Source: Christiangramia gaetbulicola
GTDB lineage: Bacteria; Bacteroidota; Bacteroidia; Flavobacteriales; Flavobacteriaceae
NCBI RefSeq assembly: GCF_003054225.1
Contig: NZ_QBKQ01000003.1
Span: 744,001-808,000, forward strand
DNA length: 64,000 nucleotides
Reading direction: 5' to 3'
Shown here: positions 42,762-51,967 of the stretch, in pieces
How positions within the stretch are numbered: the first letter of the stretch is position 1
Layout of the letters: every line of letters begins with the position of its first letter
Translations under genes and position numbers: made by a program
The notes under the pieces: model-generated
Told to the model about the DNA's origin: nothing
Seen by the model: only the letters and a program-made list of their open reading frames with translations
Databases searched by the model: none

Positions 42762-43328
42762 ATGCTAAAAGAAAAATGTTTCAATTTAATCAAAAGCGAT
42801 CTTGTGCGATATGGTAAAAATAATTTATCAAAATTAAGATTTTTATCTATATTTTTTCGTCAGCCAGAATTTAGATTTTTAGTTAATCATAGATTGGCTA
42901 ACACTTATTCCAAAAAGCATCCTTTAGGCTTAATCACTAGAGTTTGGTATCATTCAATTAGGGCGAAATATGGCATGCAGATTCAGTTAGGAGCTCAACT
43001 AGGGCAAGGCTTTTTTCTTAACCATTGGGGACCTGTGCATATAAATCATGCCGCAATAATTGGTAAAAATTGTAATATTTTGCATGGAGTCACAATAGGG
43101 AATGTTAGTAGAGGCAAAAGGAAAGGTTCTCCTACAATTGGGGACGAAGTATGGATAGGGGCAAACGCCGTGGTCGTTGGGAAAATTAGAATTGGTAACA
43201 ATGTTTTAATTGCACCCTTAACCTTTGTTAATTTTGACGTACCCGATAATAGTGTGGTTGTTGGAAATCCAGGAAAAATTGTAAGTCAAAAAGGTAGTGA
43301 AGGCTATATTAAAAATAAAGTTCTTTAA
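42762..43328 (+). CDS. Hexapeptide acetyltransferase (serine acetyltransferase-like)
   Basis: A 188-residue left-handed beta-helix acetyltransferase. C-terminal hexapeptide repeats start near residue 95 (I-G-K-N-C-N-I-L-H-G-V-T-I-G) and run to I-G-N-N-V-L-I-A-P, with the catalytic His in N-H-W-G-P or H-G-V-T. N-terminal helices resemble CysE-like proteins found in polysaccharide loci rather than the full CysE. It probably O-acetylates a sugar of the glycan using acetyl-CoA in the cytoplasm. Genuine serine acetyltransferase activity is unlikely in this setting. Confidence 0.82.
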   Translation: MLKEKCFNLIKSDLVRYGKNNLSKLRFLSIFFRQPEFRFLVNHRLANTYSKKHPLGLITRVWYHSIRAKYGMQIQLGAQLGQGFFLNHWGPVHINHAAIIGKNCNILHGVTIGNVSRGKRKGSPTIGDEVWIGANAVVVGKIRIGNNVLIAPLTFVNFDVPDNSVVVGNPGKIVSQKGSEGYIKNKVL

Positions 43329-43355
43329 CCATTCTCGAAAAGATGAAAATTTAAT

Positions 43356-44237
43356 ATGAAAGGACTGAATAAGAGAAATCTAATCTACAAAAGTTTAAAT
43401 GCCTTTACAGCACCGTTTAAAAGTTATAACGCAGGACGATTAAGAGTGCTTGCCTATCATACCGTTGTTAATACCGAAATTTTTGAAAGTCAACTTCAAT
43501 TTTTACGCAAAAATTATAATATAATTGACCTTGCATATCTGGAAAGTCATCTGTTTAATGGAAAAGAACTACCAGAAAATGCAATCCTTCTTACTTTTGA
43601 CGATGGCGATTATTCAGTTCTCGAATTCGGTATGCCATTACTAAAAAAATACGGTATACCTTCTGTTCTGTTTATAATAACTGATTTGATAGAAACTAAT
43701 AAATCTTTTTGGTGGAATAGGGCTTACACCTTTTATAAAAATTCTAGGTTTTCTGATGAGCAAATTGGAAAAAAAATATCTGAATTAAAAGATTTACCAA
43801 ATAATATGAGAATAGAAGAACTTGATAAAATGCCTGAAGTTTTTACGCGCCAATTAACTGTAAGAGATTTAAAAGAGCTTGAGTCTTCCGGGATGGTTAT
43901 CTGCAATCACACTCATACACACCCTATTTTAAATAAATGTAGTAAGGGAGATGTTAAGCTGGAAGTAAGCAGAGCAATGGATATGTTAGAATCCTGGGGA
44001 TTTCAACATAATCAAATATTTGCCTATCCAAATGGAAACTTTAATTCCAGAGCAGAAAAGATACTAAAGCATAAAGGTATTTCAACGGCATTTTTGTTCG
44101 ACCATAAGATAAATGTTGAAAACATAAATCCTATGAGAATTTCGCGCATAAGAGTAGATAGCGATACCGAAATAGATGAATTTCAAGTAAAAGTTAGTGG
44201 TTTACATCCATTTTTATTTAATAAATTTCTAAAATAG
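43356..44237 (+). CDS. Polysaccharide deacetylase (NodB-like, CE4)
   Basis: A 293-residue carbohydrate esterase family 4 protein. Motif 1 is T-F-D-D-G-D with Asp82 and Asp83, motif 2 contributes the metal histidines in N-H-T-H-T-H-P (His185, His187, His189), and F-A-Y-P-N-G near residue 225 gives motif 3. It has no clear signal peptide, so it may act on lipid-linked intermediates at the inner face or lack a classic export signal. The role is removal of N-acetyl groups. The next gene starts five bases later at a TTG. Confidence 0.87.
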   Translation: MKGLNKRNLIYKSLNAFTAPFKSYNAGRLRVLAYHTVVNTEIFESQLQFLRKNYNIIDLAYLESHLFNGKELPENAILLTFDDGDYSVLEFGMPLLKKYGIPSVLFIITDLIETNKSFWWNRAYTFYKNSRFSDEQIGKKISELKDLPNNMRIEELDKMPEVFTRQLTVRDLKELESSGMVICNHTHTHPILNKCSKGDVKLEVSRAMDMLESWGFQHNQIFAYPNGNFNSRAEKILKHKGISTAFLFDHKINVENINPMRISRIRVDSDTEIDEFQVKVSGLHPFLFNKFLK

Positions 44238-44242
44238 TTAGT

Positions 44243-45355
44243 TTGAAAATTTTAATAGTTATTGATAGTTTAGGCTCTGGTGGAGCCGAAAGATCTACTG
44301 CAGTTCTTTCTGATTATTTATATGAGAAGGAAATTAATTTTGATGTTATCTGTCTGGATCAAAAAACGGTAGGGGTGCAAAGCCAAATGCAAGCAAAAGG
44401 TTATAAAATCTATTTTTTTGAAAAAAATAACTTTTTTTCTCAAGTAAAATATTTGGCAAAATTTATCAAAAAAGGGGAATATGACCTGGTTCATAGTATC
44501 CTTTTCCGTGCCAATATCAGAACTCGTTTTGCGAAATTATTTCAAAATTTTGTTCATCTTGAAAGTTTAGTAAATACCACGTATTCTAAAGAACGCTTCA
44601 ATGATAAAAGAGTAAACCAGAAGGCGCTATGGTTCTATAAGAATTTAGATAAAAATAGCGCTTCCTGGGGAGTTGATCATTTCCACAGTATAACGGAAAC
44701 AGTGAAAGAGCATTATATCAAAGAGGTAAATATAAAGCCTGAGATAATATCGGTTATCCCCCGGGGTCGAAAACCATTGCTAAATGAATATGAACAAAAA
44801 CCAGCTACTTCTTCTGAGATGGTGAGTTTTATCAATGTGGGAAGACACGAGTTTCAGAAAGGGCAAATTTACTTACTCAAAGCAGTAAAAATTTTAAAAG
44901 ACAAAGGTTACCTATTGAATCTAACCATATTAGGGCGAGATGGAACCATGACACCTGAAATGAAAAATTACATAAATGAAAATTCTTTGGCTGAGATTGT
45001 AAGTATTGAGGGTTTTAAAGAAAATGTTCCGGATTATCTTTTAAAATCGGACGTGTTTGTTTTTCCTTCTCTTTTTGAAGGATTGGGAGGTGCTCTTATA
45101 GAGGCTCAAGCGGCAGGTTTGCCAATAGCATGTAATAATATTCCGGTTTTACATGAAGTTGTTAAGGACAATAAAAATGCAAAATTCTTTGATGTTCATA
45201 AAATAGATTCTATGGTGGAAACCCTAATTTTCTTTATTGAAAACCCTAAAGAGCGTGTAGCATACGGAAAAGAAAGTTTAAAAAATTATAAGCTTCGTTT
45301 TCAGGAGAAGAAAAACAATCAAAAAATGCTTGATTTATTTAAAGGGCTATGCTAA
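44243..45355 (+). CDS. Family 4 glycosyltransferase
   Basis: A 370-residue GT-B enzyme with a TTG start that gives the canonical opening K-I-L-I-V-I-D-S-L-G-S-G-G-A-E-R-S. The donor-binding half has N-V-G-R-H-E-F-Q-K-G, then V-F-P-S-L-F-E-G-L-G-G-A-L-I-E-A-Q-A-A-G-L-P, where the E-x7-E pair of GT4 retaining enzymes is visible (Glu in F-E-G and I-E-A). No membrane anchor. It overlaps the GNAT gene downstream by seven bases. Donor unknown. Confidence 0.9.
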   Translation: MKILIVIDSLGSGGAERSTAVLSDYLYEKEINFDVICLDQKTVGVQSQMQAKGYKIYFFEKNNFFSQVKYLAKFIKKGEYDLVHSILFRANIRTRFAKLFQNFVHLESLVNTTYSKERFNDKRVNQKALWFYKNLDKNSASWGVDHFHSITETVKEHYIKEVNIKPEIISVIPRGRKPLLNEYEQKPATSSEMVSFINVGRHEFQKGQIYLLKAVKILKDKGYLLNLTILGRDGTMTPEMKNYINENSLAEIVSIEGFKENVPDYLLKSDVFVFPSLFEGLGGALIEAQAAGLPIACNNIPVLHEVVKDNKNAKFFDVHKIDSMVETLIFFIENPKERVAYGKESLKNYKLRFQEKKNNQKMLDLFKGLC

Positions 45356-46221
45356 GTTTTCGGGAGATTGACTATAATAAAGATTTAGATCAGATAATAA
45401 AATTGATCAATGATAATTTGGATCCCGATTTTACCATTAAGCTTTTTAAGTGGAAACATCTGGAAAATCCTTTCGGTAAATCTTATGGCCTTCTAGCCTT
45501 TGATGGGACAGAAATTATAGGCTTGAGAATGTTTATGTTTTGGAAATTCTGGGAACCCTCTGAAGAAAATTTAATTTTAGCTCTACGTCCTGTAGATACG
45601 GTCGTGGATAAAAACTATCGGGGCCAGGGTATATTCAAAAGATTGACCTTAATGGGACTCGAAAAATTTAATGGAGATCACAGTTTTATTTTTAATACTC
45701 CAAATAAAAATAGTCTTCCAGGATTACTAAAAATGGGCTGGGAAAAATATAATTTTATCAATTGTTTTAAAATAGGTTTGATTAATCCGTATTATGGATT
45801 TTCATCATTTGTAGACGTAAAACCGGATGAGATAAAAATAGATGATAAAATAAGTTTCCAGAAAGAAATTCTAAAAACTTACACTCCTTTAACGTACTTT
45901 AAATGGAGATACCAGGCTTCCTGCTTTAGAATTGCTTATTTTGAAAAAGAGCAAACTTACATTGTGTATAGTATAAATAAATTTCATATCATAGTCTTTG
46001 AAATTACAGGATATAGTCAATTGAACATCAGAATGTTAAATTCTTTAGGGCGAAAATTTAAAAAGGCACTGATATATTTTTATGAAGATGAACAATTTGA
46101 AAAAGTAGATTTTTTGCTTACCTTGAAAAGGTATAAGCCTAATATAACTTTAAGAAATTTCGAAGTATTTAAGGATAATCAAATTAAATTTTCATTAGCT
46201 GATTTGGATGCTAGCTTTTAA
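45349..46221 (+). CDS. GNAT-family acetyltransferase, paralogue of the one at 51968
   Basis: A 290-residue protein with an N-terminal GNAT domain: the acetyl-CoA loop reads Y-R-G-Q-G-I-F-K-R-L near residue 92, preceded by R-P-V-D-T-V-V and followed by F-I-F-N-T-P-N-K-N-S-L-P-G-L-L-K-M-G-W. The C-terminal half is a second, poorly conserved region. Much the same pattern is repeated in the gene at 51968. In this family the acceptor is often an amino sugar or lipid-linked glycan. It follows a GT4 gene, as does its paralogue. Confidence 0.8.
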   Translation: MLSFREIDYNKDLDQIIKLINDNLDPDFTIKLFKWKHLENPFGKSYGLLAFDGTEIIGLRMFMFWKFWEPSEENLILALRPVDTVVDKNYRGQGIFKRLTLMGLEKFNGDHSFIFNTPNKNSLPGLLKMGWEKYNFINCFKIGLINPYYGFSSFVDVKPDEIKIDDKISFQKEILKTYTPLTYFKWRYQASCFRIAYFEKEQTYIVYSINKFHIIVFEITGYSQLNIRMLNSLGRKFKKALIYFYEDEQFEKVDFLLTLKRYKPNITLRNFEVFKDNQIKFSLADLDASF

Positions 46222-46267
46222 TTTGTATTGGATTATTTCTATATGTATAAAGTTAATGAGTTATTAG

Positions 46268-46819
46268 TTAAGAAACTTTTTCAAGTTCAGGTTTATTCAC
46301 CAATTCACCTTCTTTAATTTCTTTTACCACTTTTGCAGGATTACCAGTCGCTATTGTCCAGGCAGGTACATCCTTTACTACTAAGGAACCAGCCCCAACA
46401 ATAGCACCTTCTCCTACTGTAACACCAGGCATGATTGTACTAGCCATCCCAACAACACACCCTCTTTTCAAAACAACAGGAGATTTAATATAGGATAGAT
46501 CGTTATATCGCGTATTTTTATAATATAATTTTAAATCTCTCTTATGGCAAAGAATTAAACTTCTACTGGCAATCCACACATCATCTTCAATAGTAATTAA
46601 GTTAGCGTTATGTACATCATAATATATATCATAGCCGATTGAAACATTTTTTCCAATTTTGCATCCTGTAGCTTTCCAGATTGCAGGTCTCAAACGAATG
46701 CTTATTCGATTTAGAATTACCCAATTCTTACTTATTTTAAATAAGAAAAAGTATAAAATTATTCTCGCCTTAAGAAATATGGCTGTAGGTATTTTTCTTA
46801 TTATTTCAATAGGCTTCAT
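46268..46819 (-). CDS. WcaF-like hexapeptide O-acetyltransferase, the only minus-strand gene in the locus
   Basis: A left-handed beta-helix acetyltransferase. The open frame runs from 46879, but I prefer the ATG at 46819 (183 residues, M-K-P-I-E-I-I-R-K), since a TATGTTTG -7 element (46846-46839) lies between the two ATGs. The repeats read C-K-I-G-K-N-V-S-I-G-Y-D-I-Y, then R-G-C-V-V-G-M-A-S-T-I-M-P-G-V-T-V-G and I-V-G-A-G-S-L-V-V-K-D-V-P. Colanic-acid-type enzymes use acetyl-CoA to O-acetylate sugars. It runs against the surrounding operon, so it is separately expressed and perhaps a later insertion. Confidence 0.82.
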   Translation of the reverse strand: MKPIEIIRKIPTAIFLKARIILYFFLFKISKNWVILNRISIRLRPAIWKATGCKIGKNVSIGYDIYYDVHNANLITIEDDVWIASRSLILCHKRDLKLYYKNTRYNDLSYIKSPVVLKRGCVVGMASTIMPGVTVGEGAIVGAGSLVVKDVPAWTIATGNPAKVVKEIKEGELVNKPELEKVS

Positions 46820-46838
46820 ATATAGCTTTTTACAAGGA

Positions 46839-46846
46839 CAAACATA
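46839..46846 (-). promoter_or_regulatory. Candidate -7 element for the minus-strand acetyltransferase
   Basis: On the minus strand TATGTTTG matches TAnnTTTG, 19 bases upstream of the preferred start at 46819. It is the reason for rejecting the longer start. No -33 TTG at normal spacing. Confidence 0.35.
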
Positions 46847-46893
46847 TTTAAAATTTTGCTGAGAAAATATAAAAATCAATTTATATAAAATTA

Positions 46894-46924
46894 TTGTTTA
46901 AGGAGTTTTTAAATTATAGTTTTG
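46894..46924 (+). promoter_or_regulatory. Promoter for the MBOAT-SGNH pair
   Basis: TTG (46894-46896), 20-base spacer, then TAGTTTTG (46917-46924), a full consensus match; the TTG start codon of the MBOAT gene is 31 bases further on. It is placed so that the MBOAT operon is expressed independently of the opposing gene. Confidence 0.65.
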
Positions 46925-46955
46925 CTAAACTAATTTCAAAATTAAATCTAATCAA

Positions 46956-48404
46956 TTGCTTTTTAATTCCCTGGATTTTGCCCTTTTTCTTCCGATTGTA
47001 TTTATTTTTTACTGGCTGCTTAATAATAGGTTAAAGTATCAAAATATACTTATACTTTTAGCCAGTTATTTATTTTACGGCTGGTGGGATTGGCGGTTCC
47101 TAAGCCTAATTATTTTTAGTACCATAGTAGATTTTAGTATTGGTCTGGCTTTAAAAAAAACTGTAGACTTAAATAAAAGGAAATATCTTTTATGGTCTAG
47201 TTTATTCGCAAACCTTGGTGTATTAGCAGTTTTTAAATATTTCAACTTTTTTATAGAAAATGTATCTAATGCATTTAGTTTTTTTGGTGCTGATTGGAGT
47301 ATGAGTTCATTAAATATTATACTACCCGTTGGAATCAGTTTTTATACTTTTCAAACTCTTAGTTATACTATTGATGTTTATAGGGGAAATTTAAAGCCAA
47401 CTACTAACATTATAACTTTTGCGACATTTGTTAGTTTTTTTCCTCAACTGGTAGCAGGACCTATTGAACGAGCTACAAATTTACTTCCTCAATTTGAGAT
47501 AAAGAGAAAATTTAATTATGAGGAAGCTACAGATGGTTTGCGCCAAATCTTATGGGGTTTATTTAAAAAAATAGTTATTGCTGATAATTGTGCTCTTTAT
47601 GCTAATTATATTTTTGAGAATTCCGAAACTCTATCAGGGAGCACCCAGTTACTAGGGGCACTTTTTTTTACCTTTCAAATTTACGGTGATTTTTCGGGAT
47701 ATTCCGATATAGCTATTGGTACCGCCAGATTGTTTGGATTTAATTTAATGCAGAATTTTGCGTTTCCCTACTTTTCCAGGGATATTGCGGAATTTTGGAG
47801 GCGATGGCATATTTCACTTTCTACTTGGTTCAGGGACTATCTTTATATTCCATTGGGAGGAAGTAGAGGCGGCACCTCAATGAAAGTAAGAAACACATTT
47901 ATCATTTTTATAGTGAGTGGCTTTTGGCATGGTGCAAGTTGGACATTTATAATCTGGGGAGCTCTTAATGCGGCCTATTTCCTACCTTTACTGTTAGCGG
48001 GTAAAAACAGGCAAAATTTAGACATTGTAGCGAAGGGAAGATTGTTTCCACATGTAAGGGAGGGAATTAAGATTGTGGCTACCTTTTCTCTTACAGTTTT
48101 AGCCTGGATATTTTTTCGTGCTGAGAGTACACCACATGCGATTTCTATAATTGCCGACATCTTCTCTAACTCCCTTTTTAGTACTCCTTATTATGCGGGG
48201 CTTGGTATGGCCAAAAGTACAATTCTTCTGGTACTTTTATTTATCATAATAGAATGGTTAGGTAGAGAAAATCAATATGCAATTCAGAAACTAGTAAAGG
48301 TAAAGTCTACAGGTTTAAGGTGGTGCTCATATAGTTTCCTGATTTTCATTATAGGCGTTTACATGTTCACAGATAGATCGCAATTTATTTATTTTGATTT
48401 TTAA
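46956..48404 (+). CDS. MBOAT-family membrane O-acyltransferase (AlgI-like)
   Basis: A 482-residue protein with about ten membrane helices, TTG start. It begins L-F-N-S-L-D-F-A-L-F-L-P-I-V, the usual AlgI/MBOAT opening. The paired catalytic segments are W-R-R-W-H-I-S-L-S-T-W-F-R-D-Y (His285) and F-W-H-G-A-S-W (His325). In AlgI, PatA and DltB systems such proteins pass acyl groups across the inner membrane for O-acetylation of exported polymers. The downstream SGNH-like protein, separated by one base, is the expected periplasmic partner. Confidence 0.93.
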   Translation: MLFNSLDFALFLPIVFIFYWLLNNRLKYQNILILLASYLFYGWWDWRFLSLIIFSTIVDFSIGLALKKTVDLNKRKYLLWSSLFANLGVLAVFKYFNFFIENVSNAFSFFGADWSMSSLNIILPVGISFYTFQTLSYTIDVYRGNLKPTTNIITFATFVSFFPQLVAGPIERATNLLPQFEIKRKFNYEEATDGLRQILWGLFKKIVIADNCALYANYIFENSETLSGSTQLLGALFFTFQIYGDFSGYSDIAIGTARLFGFNLMQNFAFPYFSRDIAEFWRRWHISLSTWFRDYLYIPLGGSRGGTSMKVRNTFIIFIVSGFWHGASWTFIIWGALNAAYFLPLLLAGKNRQNLDIVAKGRLFPHVREGIKIVATFSLTVLAWIFFRAESTPHAISIIADIFSNSLFSTPYYAGLGMAKSTILLVLLFIIIEWLGRENQYAIQKLVKVKSTGLRWCSYSFLIFIIGVYMFTDRSQFIYFDF

Positions 48405-48405
48405 C

Positions 48406-49341
48406 ATGACTAAATTTTTAAAACGACTCTTATTTTTTTTTCTTTTTAGTTCCATTTTTTACACCTTGTTTATTGGAATATGGGGATATTTTGTGCCCCC
48501 GACTCTAAGAAAAAATTTAATGTTTAATCCAAATGAAGGATACTTAAAGAGAAAATTTTTAGATGTAGAAAAGTATAAAGGAGTTGATATTGTTTTTTTT
48601 GGTTCGTCTCATTCCTATCGAGGTTTTGACACCAGGATATTTAAGGAATATGGAATAACTAGTTTTAATTTAGGCTCAAGTGCTCAAACCCATATACAAA
48701 CTGAATATTTGATGGAAAGATACTTGAAGGATCTAAACCCAAAGTTAGTAATTTATGAGGTTTATCCGGAAATGTTTAGTAATGAAGGGGTTGAATCTAC
48801 CATCAATATAATTTCTGCAAATGAAAATGTAGATTCGGAGATATTGGATCTGCTTTTTCAAACTCGTGATATAAGGGCTGTAAATACTTTTTTATTTTCT
48901 TTCTTTGAACCTAGAAATCCGGAAATTATTAATTCCGGAAATGTAGAAAAAGATACTTATGTCCCAGGGGGATTTGTGGAAAAAAAATTAAGTTATAATA
49001 CAGATACTGCGGTTAACAGAATTTGGAAACCTTTGCCAAAGCAAAAAGCCGCCTTTCAGGAAAATATTCAATTTTTAAAAGATAATAATATTCCATACTT
49101 GCTTGTTCAGGCGCCATATACTTTTACTTATAGTAATCAAGATGAGATAGAAAATTATATTTCGGAAAACGGTAGATATTATGATTTTAACCATCTGATA
49201 GACTTCTCTCCTCAAAAGGATTTTTATGATGAGAGTCATTTAAATCAAAATGGAGTAAAAAAATTTAATAATAAACTTATAAAAATTATAGATAGTCTAG
49301 AAATTTTAAAAACTAATAAATTAGAACAATTACCTTATTAA
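48406..49341 (+). CDS. SGNH/DltD-AlgJ-like membrane-anchored partner of the MBOAT protein
   Basis: A 311-residue protein starting at the ATG at 48406, one base after the MBOAT stop. An N-terminal membrane helix (about 7-28) anchors a periplasmic SGNH-hydrolase-like domain: F-F-G-S-S-H-S-Y-R-G with Ser67 as likely nucleophile (followed by Ser68-His69), L-G-S-S-A as block II, and D-E-S-H (Asp275, His278) at the C-terminal end. This set resembles AlgJ/AlgX/DltD proteins that move the acetyl group from the MBOAT to the polymer. The pair makes a complete extracytoplasmic O-acetylation unit. Confidence 0.8.
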   Translation: MTKFLKRLLFFFLFSSIFYTLFIGIWGYFVPPTLRKNLMFNPNEGYLKRKFLDVEKYKGVDIVFFGSSHSYRGFDTRIFKEYGITSFNLGSSAQTHIQTEYLMERYLKDLNPKLVIYEVYPEMFSNEGVESTINIISANENVDSEILDLLFQTRDIRAVNTFLFSFFEPRNPEIINSGNVEKDTYVPGGFVEKKLSYNTDTAVNRIWKPLPKQKAAFQENIQFLKDNNIPYLLVQAPYTFTYSNQDEIENYISENGRYYDFNHLIDFSPQKDFYDESHLNQNGVKKFNNKLIKIIDSLEILKTNKLEQLPY

Positions 49342-49386
49342 ATCTTTATAACTCATTGAGAGTATTGAAATCAAAAAATAGAAAGC

Positions 49387-50457
49387 ATGAAAATTCTCCA
49401 TTTAATTCATAAGCATCAAAATAGAGGAGCTGAGACTTTCACCTGCCAACTATCTAATCATCAGAGTAAAATTGGTCACGAAGTTAAAATTGTTGCTGTT
49501 TATAATGGAGAAGCTAATCTAAACTGGAAAGATTCTATAGAAAGCCTAATTGGAGATGAGAATAAATTTATTGATTGGAAAGCTTGGAAAAAACTATCAG
49601 AATATGTTAATGATTTTAAGCCCGATATTATACAAGCTAATTCTGGAGATACACTCAAATATGCAGTTCTATCTAAAATAACTTTTGGATGGAAGACCCC
49701 CATAATCTTTAGGAATGCCAGTGAAGTTGGTCAATATTTGAATAGTAATTCTCAAAAAATGTTTAATTATCTTCTATATAGAAAGGTTTCTGGTGTAGCT
49801 TCAGTTTCAAAAAAATCGAAGAATGACCTAATTGGACATTTTTCGTTTCTAGAAAAGAAAACCACCATTATTCCTATCGGCTTAGAAGAAAAAACTGTCA
49901 TTTCAAGAATAAAATTTGATTCATCCAGAAGATATAACATTGTACACGTAGGTGGCTTTAGCTTTGAAAAGAATCATGAAGGCCTTATAAGAATTTTCAG
50001 GAAAGTCGTTGATCAAAGAAAAGATATTCATCTACACCTTATTGGAGATGGTCCTCTGAAGTCTCAGATTGAAAATTTTTCTAATGAATTTGCTCTCAAT
50101 GATTACATAAGTTTTTATGGATTCGTAAATAATCCTTTGGATTATATTAAAGCTGCTGATCTTTTAGTTCTACCTAGCATTATAGAAGGTTTACCTGGAG
50201 TTCTATTGGAAGCAATGTATTGCAAAACACCTGTCATTGCTTACGATGTTGGAGGCATTAGTGAAATTGTAAAATCTCAAACTGGTACCTTAATGAAAAA
50301 GGATGATAAAGAGGGGTTTGCAAATGCTATCCTAGAAAAGATAGACCATCCTGATCTTACACAATTAGAGAATGCTTATAATATGGTTGCTAGAAACTAT
50401 ATGAATAAGAAACTGGCTACAAAGTTTTTAAATTTTTACAAGGAGGTTCTTGAATAA
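49387..50457 (+). CDS. Family 4 glycosyltransferase
   Basis: A 356-residue GT-B enzyme. It starts M-K-I-L-H-L-I-H-K-H-Q-N-R-G-A-E-T-F. The donor-binding part shows H-V-G-G-F-S-F-E-K-N-H-E-G and L-V-L-P-S-I-I-E-G-L-P-G-V-L-L-E-A-M, giving the GT4 E-x7-E pair. Soluble, no signal. It is separated from both neighbours by small gaps, and the following gene has its own promoter, so this may be the last gene of the MBOAT transcript. Donor and acceptor unknown. Confidence 0.9.
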   Translation: MKILHLIHKHQNRGAETFTCQLSNHQSKIGHEVKIVAVYNGEANLNWKDSIESLIGDENKFIDWKAWKKLSEYVNDFKPDIIQANSGDTLKYAVLSKITFGWKTPIIFRNASEVGQYLNSNSQKMFNYLLYRKVSGVASVSKKSKNDLIGHFSFLEKKTTIIPIGLEEKTVISRIKFDSSRRYNIVHVGGFSFEKNHEGLIRIFRKVVDQRKDIHLHLIGDGPLKSQIENFSNEFALNDYISFYGFVNNPLDYIKAADLLVLPSIIEGLPGVLLEAMYCKTPVIAYDVGGISEIVKSQTGTLMKKDDKEGFANAILEKIDHPDLTQLENAYNMVARNYMNKKLATKFLNFYKEVLE

Positions 50458-50634
50458 TTATGAAGGATAATTTATTATCTATTTTTTATACTCAGCGTGA
50501 AATATTACCCTCAATTTTTTATTTGGAACCAAATAACTTTGATAAAACTGAGGTGTGAATTAAATTTTCTGCAATTTTAAATCTTTGATTATTTTTCTTA
50601 CCTAAGCTAGGTTTCATAAATTATTTTAAAATTC

Positions 50635-50664
50635 TTGGTGGAGGGATAGATTGCTCTAACTTTG
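50635..50664 (+). promoter_or_regulatory. Internal promoter before the GT4-GNAT-polymerase group
   Basis: TTG (50635-50637), 19-base spacer, TAACTTTG (50657-50664); a full consensus match, 17 bases before the ATG at 50682. Together with the preceding 170 bases it forms a non-coding gap, so a new transcript probably begins here. Confidence 0.65.
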
Positions 50665-50681
50665 CGCTCTTATTTGAACTT

Positions 50682-51806
50682 ATGCCAAAATTCAAGATAC
50701 TTCACATTATAAAATCACTCGGTCGGGGTGGTGCAGAAATGCTACTTCCTGAAACTTTAAGACTTCACGACCATGATAGATTTGAATTTCATTATATATA
50801 TTTTCTTCCATGGAAAAACCAAATGGTAGAAGAAATTAAAGAAGTAGGAGGAAAAGTAACCTGTTTGGCAGCTAATAATAATTTTAAACTATTGTTGAAG
50901 TTTAATGAGGTAGCTAATTATTGCAAAGAAAATAAAATAGACCTTATCCATGCTCATTTACCATGGTCAGGTTTTCTTTCCAGGGTTGTTTTTAAAAAGA
51001 CTGAACTGCCGTTGATTTATACCGAACATAATATTCAGGAACGCTATCACATTGCAACTAGAAAGTTAAATGCACATACATTTAATTGGCAAAGTATAGT
51101 TTTAGGGGTTTCAGCAGATGTTACTCGATCTATTGAAGAAAAAATAAAACCTAATATTCCCGTAAAGACTCTTCTAAATGGCGTAAATACGAAAAAGTTT
51201 AATCGTGATAATTTCGCTGGTATAAATATAAAAAAGGAATACAATATACCGGAGGAAGCTATAGTTATTGGCAATCTTGCTGTATTTAGAGAACAAAAGG
51301 ATATTAAGACCTGGGTGAAATCCTTTAAAATAATTAATGATCGGTTTCCTGAAGTATATGCTTTGTTGGTTGGAGCAGGTCCTAAAGAGGAAGAAATAAA
51401 ACAACTTATTGAAACTTATGGTTTGCAAAACAGAATTATATTACCTGGTTTACAAACTAATACAGTAGCATTTTTTTCCGCTATGGATGTTTTTATGATG
51501 AGTTCACAATTTGAGGGATTACCTATAGCCTTACTTGAAGCTATGAGTACTGGATGTGCTATTGTTTCCACCAAAGCTGGAGGCGTAGTGGAAGTGGTAA
51601 GAAACCAAATGGATGGACTGTTATGTGAGGTAGGTGACGCCAAATGCCTTGCAAATAATTGCATAGAACTATTGGAAAACCCATTATTAAGGGAAGAGTT
51701 TCAGAAGAAAGCCAGGAAAAGAGTTAAGGCTGAATTTAGCCTTGAAAATATGGTAGTTAATTTAGAAAAGTCTTACTTGAGTTTACTGGATAATGTAGTG
51801 CAGTAA
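50682..51806 (+). CDS. Family 4 glycosyltransferase
   Basis: A 374-residue GT-B enzyme. N-terminal I-L-H-I-I-K-S-L-G-R-G-G-A-E-M-L-L is the glycine-rich acceptor-side loop of GT4 proteins, with T-E-H-N near residue 110. The donor side has N-L-A-V-F-R-E-Q-K-D-I and F-M-M-S-S-Q-F-E-G-L-P-I-A-L-L-E-A-M, containing the E-x7-E pair. Its own promoter precedes it. It is followed after 161 non-coding bases by a GNAT gene, the same order as the GT4-GNAT pair at 44243-46221. Confidence 0.9.
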   Translation: MPKFKILHIIKSLGRGGAEMLLPETLRLHDHDRFEFHYIYFLPWKNQMVEEIKEVGGKVTCLAANNNFKLLLKFNEVANYCKENKIDLIHAHLPWSGFLSRVVFKKTELPLIYTEHNIQERYHIATRKLNAHTFNWQSIVLGVSADVTRSIEEKIKPNIPVKTLLNGVNTKKFNRDNFAGINIKKEYNIPEEAIVIGNLAVFREQKDIKTWVKSFKIINDRFPEVYALLVGAGPKEEEIKQLIETYGLQNRIILPGLQTNTVAFFSAMDVFMMSSQFEGLPIALLEAMSTGCAIVSTKAGGVVEVVRNQMDGLLCEVGDAKCLANNCIELLENPLLREEFQKKARKRVKAEFSLENMVVNLEKSYLSLLDNVVQ

Positions 51807-51967
51807 ATTTATAATGATTGATGTAAAAACTGAATTATAATTGATCACTAATCTATTGAAAAGGAGTTTTTGGTTTACTACATTATTTTGGATTTTTTAT
51901 TCCAAAGTTCTTAAAGTTGATACAACATTCATAGATAGGTATAATAAGATATAGGTTAAATTTAATT

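Noticed and set aside
46820-46879. Longer start for the minus-strand acetyltransferase (ATG at 46879)
   Set aside because: It would place the start upstream of a TAnnTTTG element and adds 20 residues not typical of the family.
50460-50558. Open frame of 32 codons (M-K-D-N-L-L-S-I-F-Y) directly after a GT4 gene
   Set aside because: Too short, no recognisable pattern or conserved ends, and within a gap that also holds the next gene's promoter.
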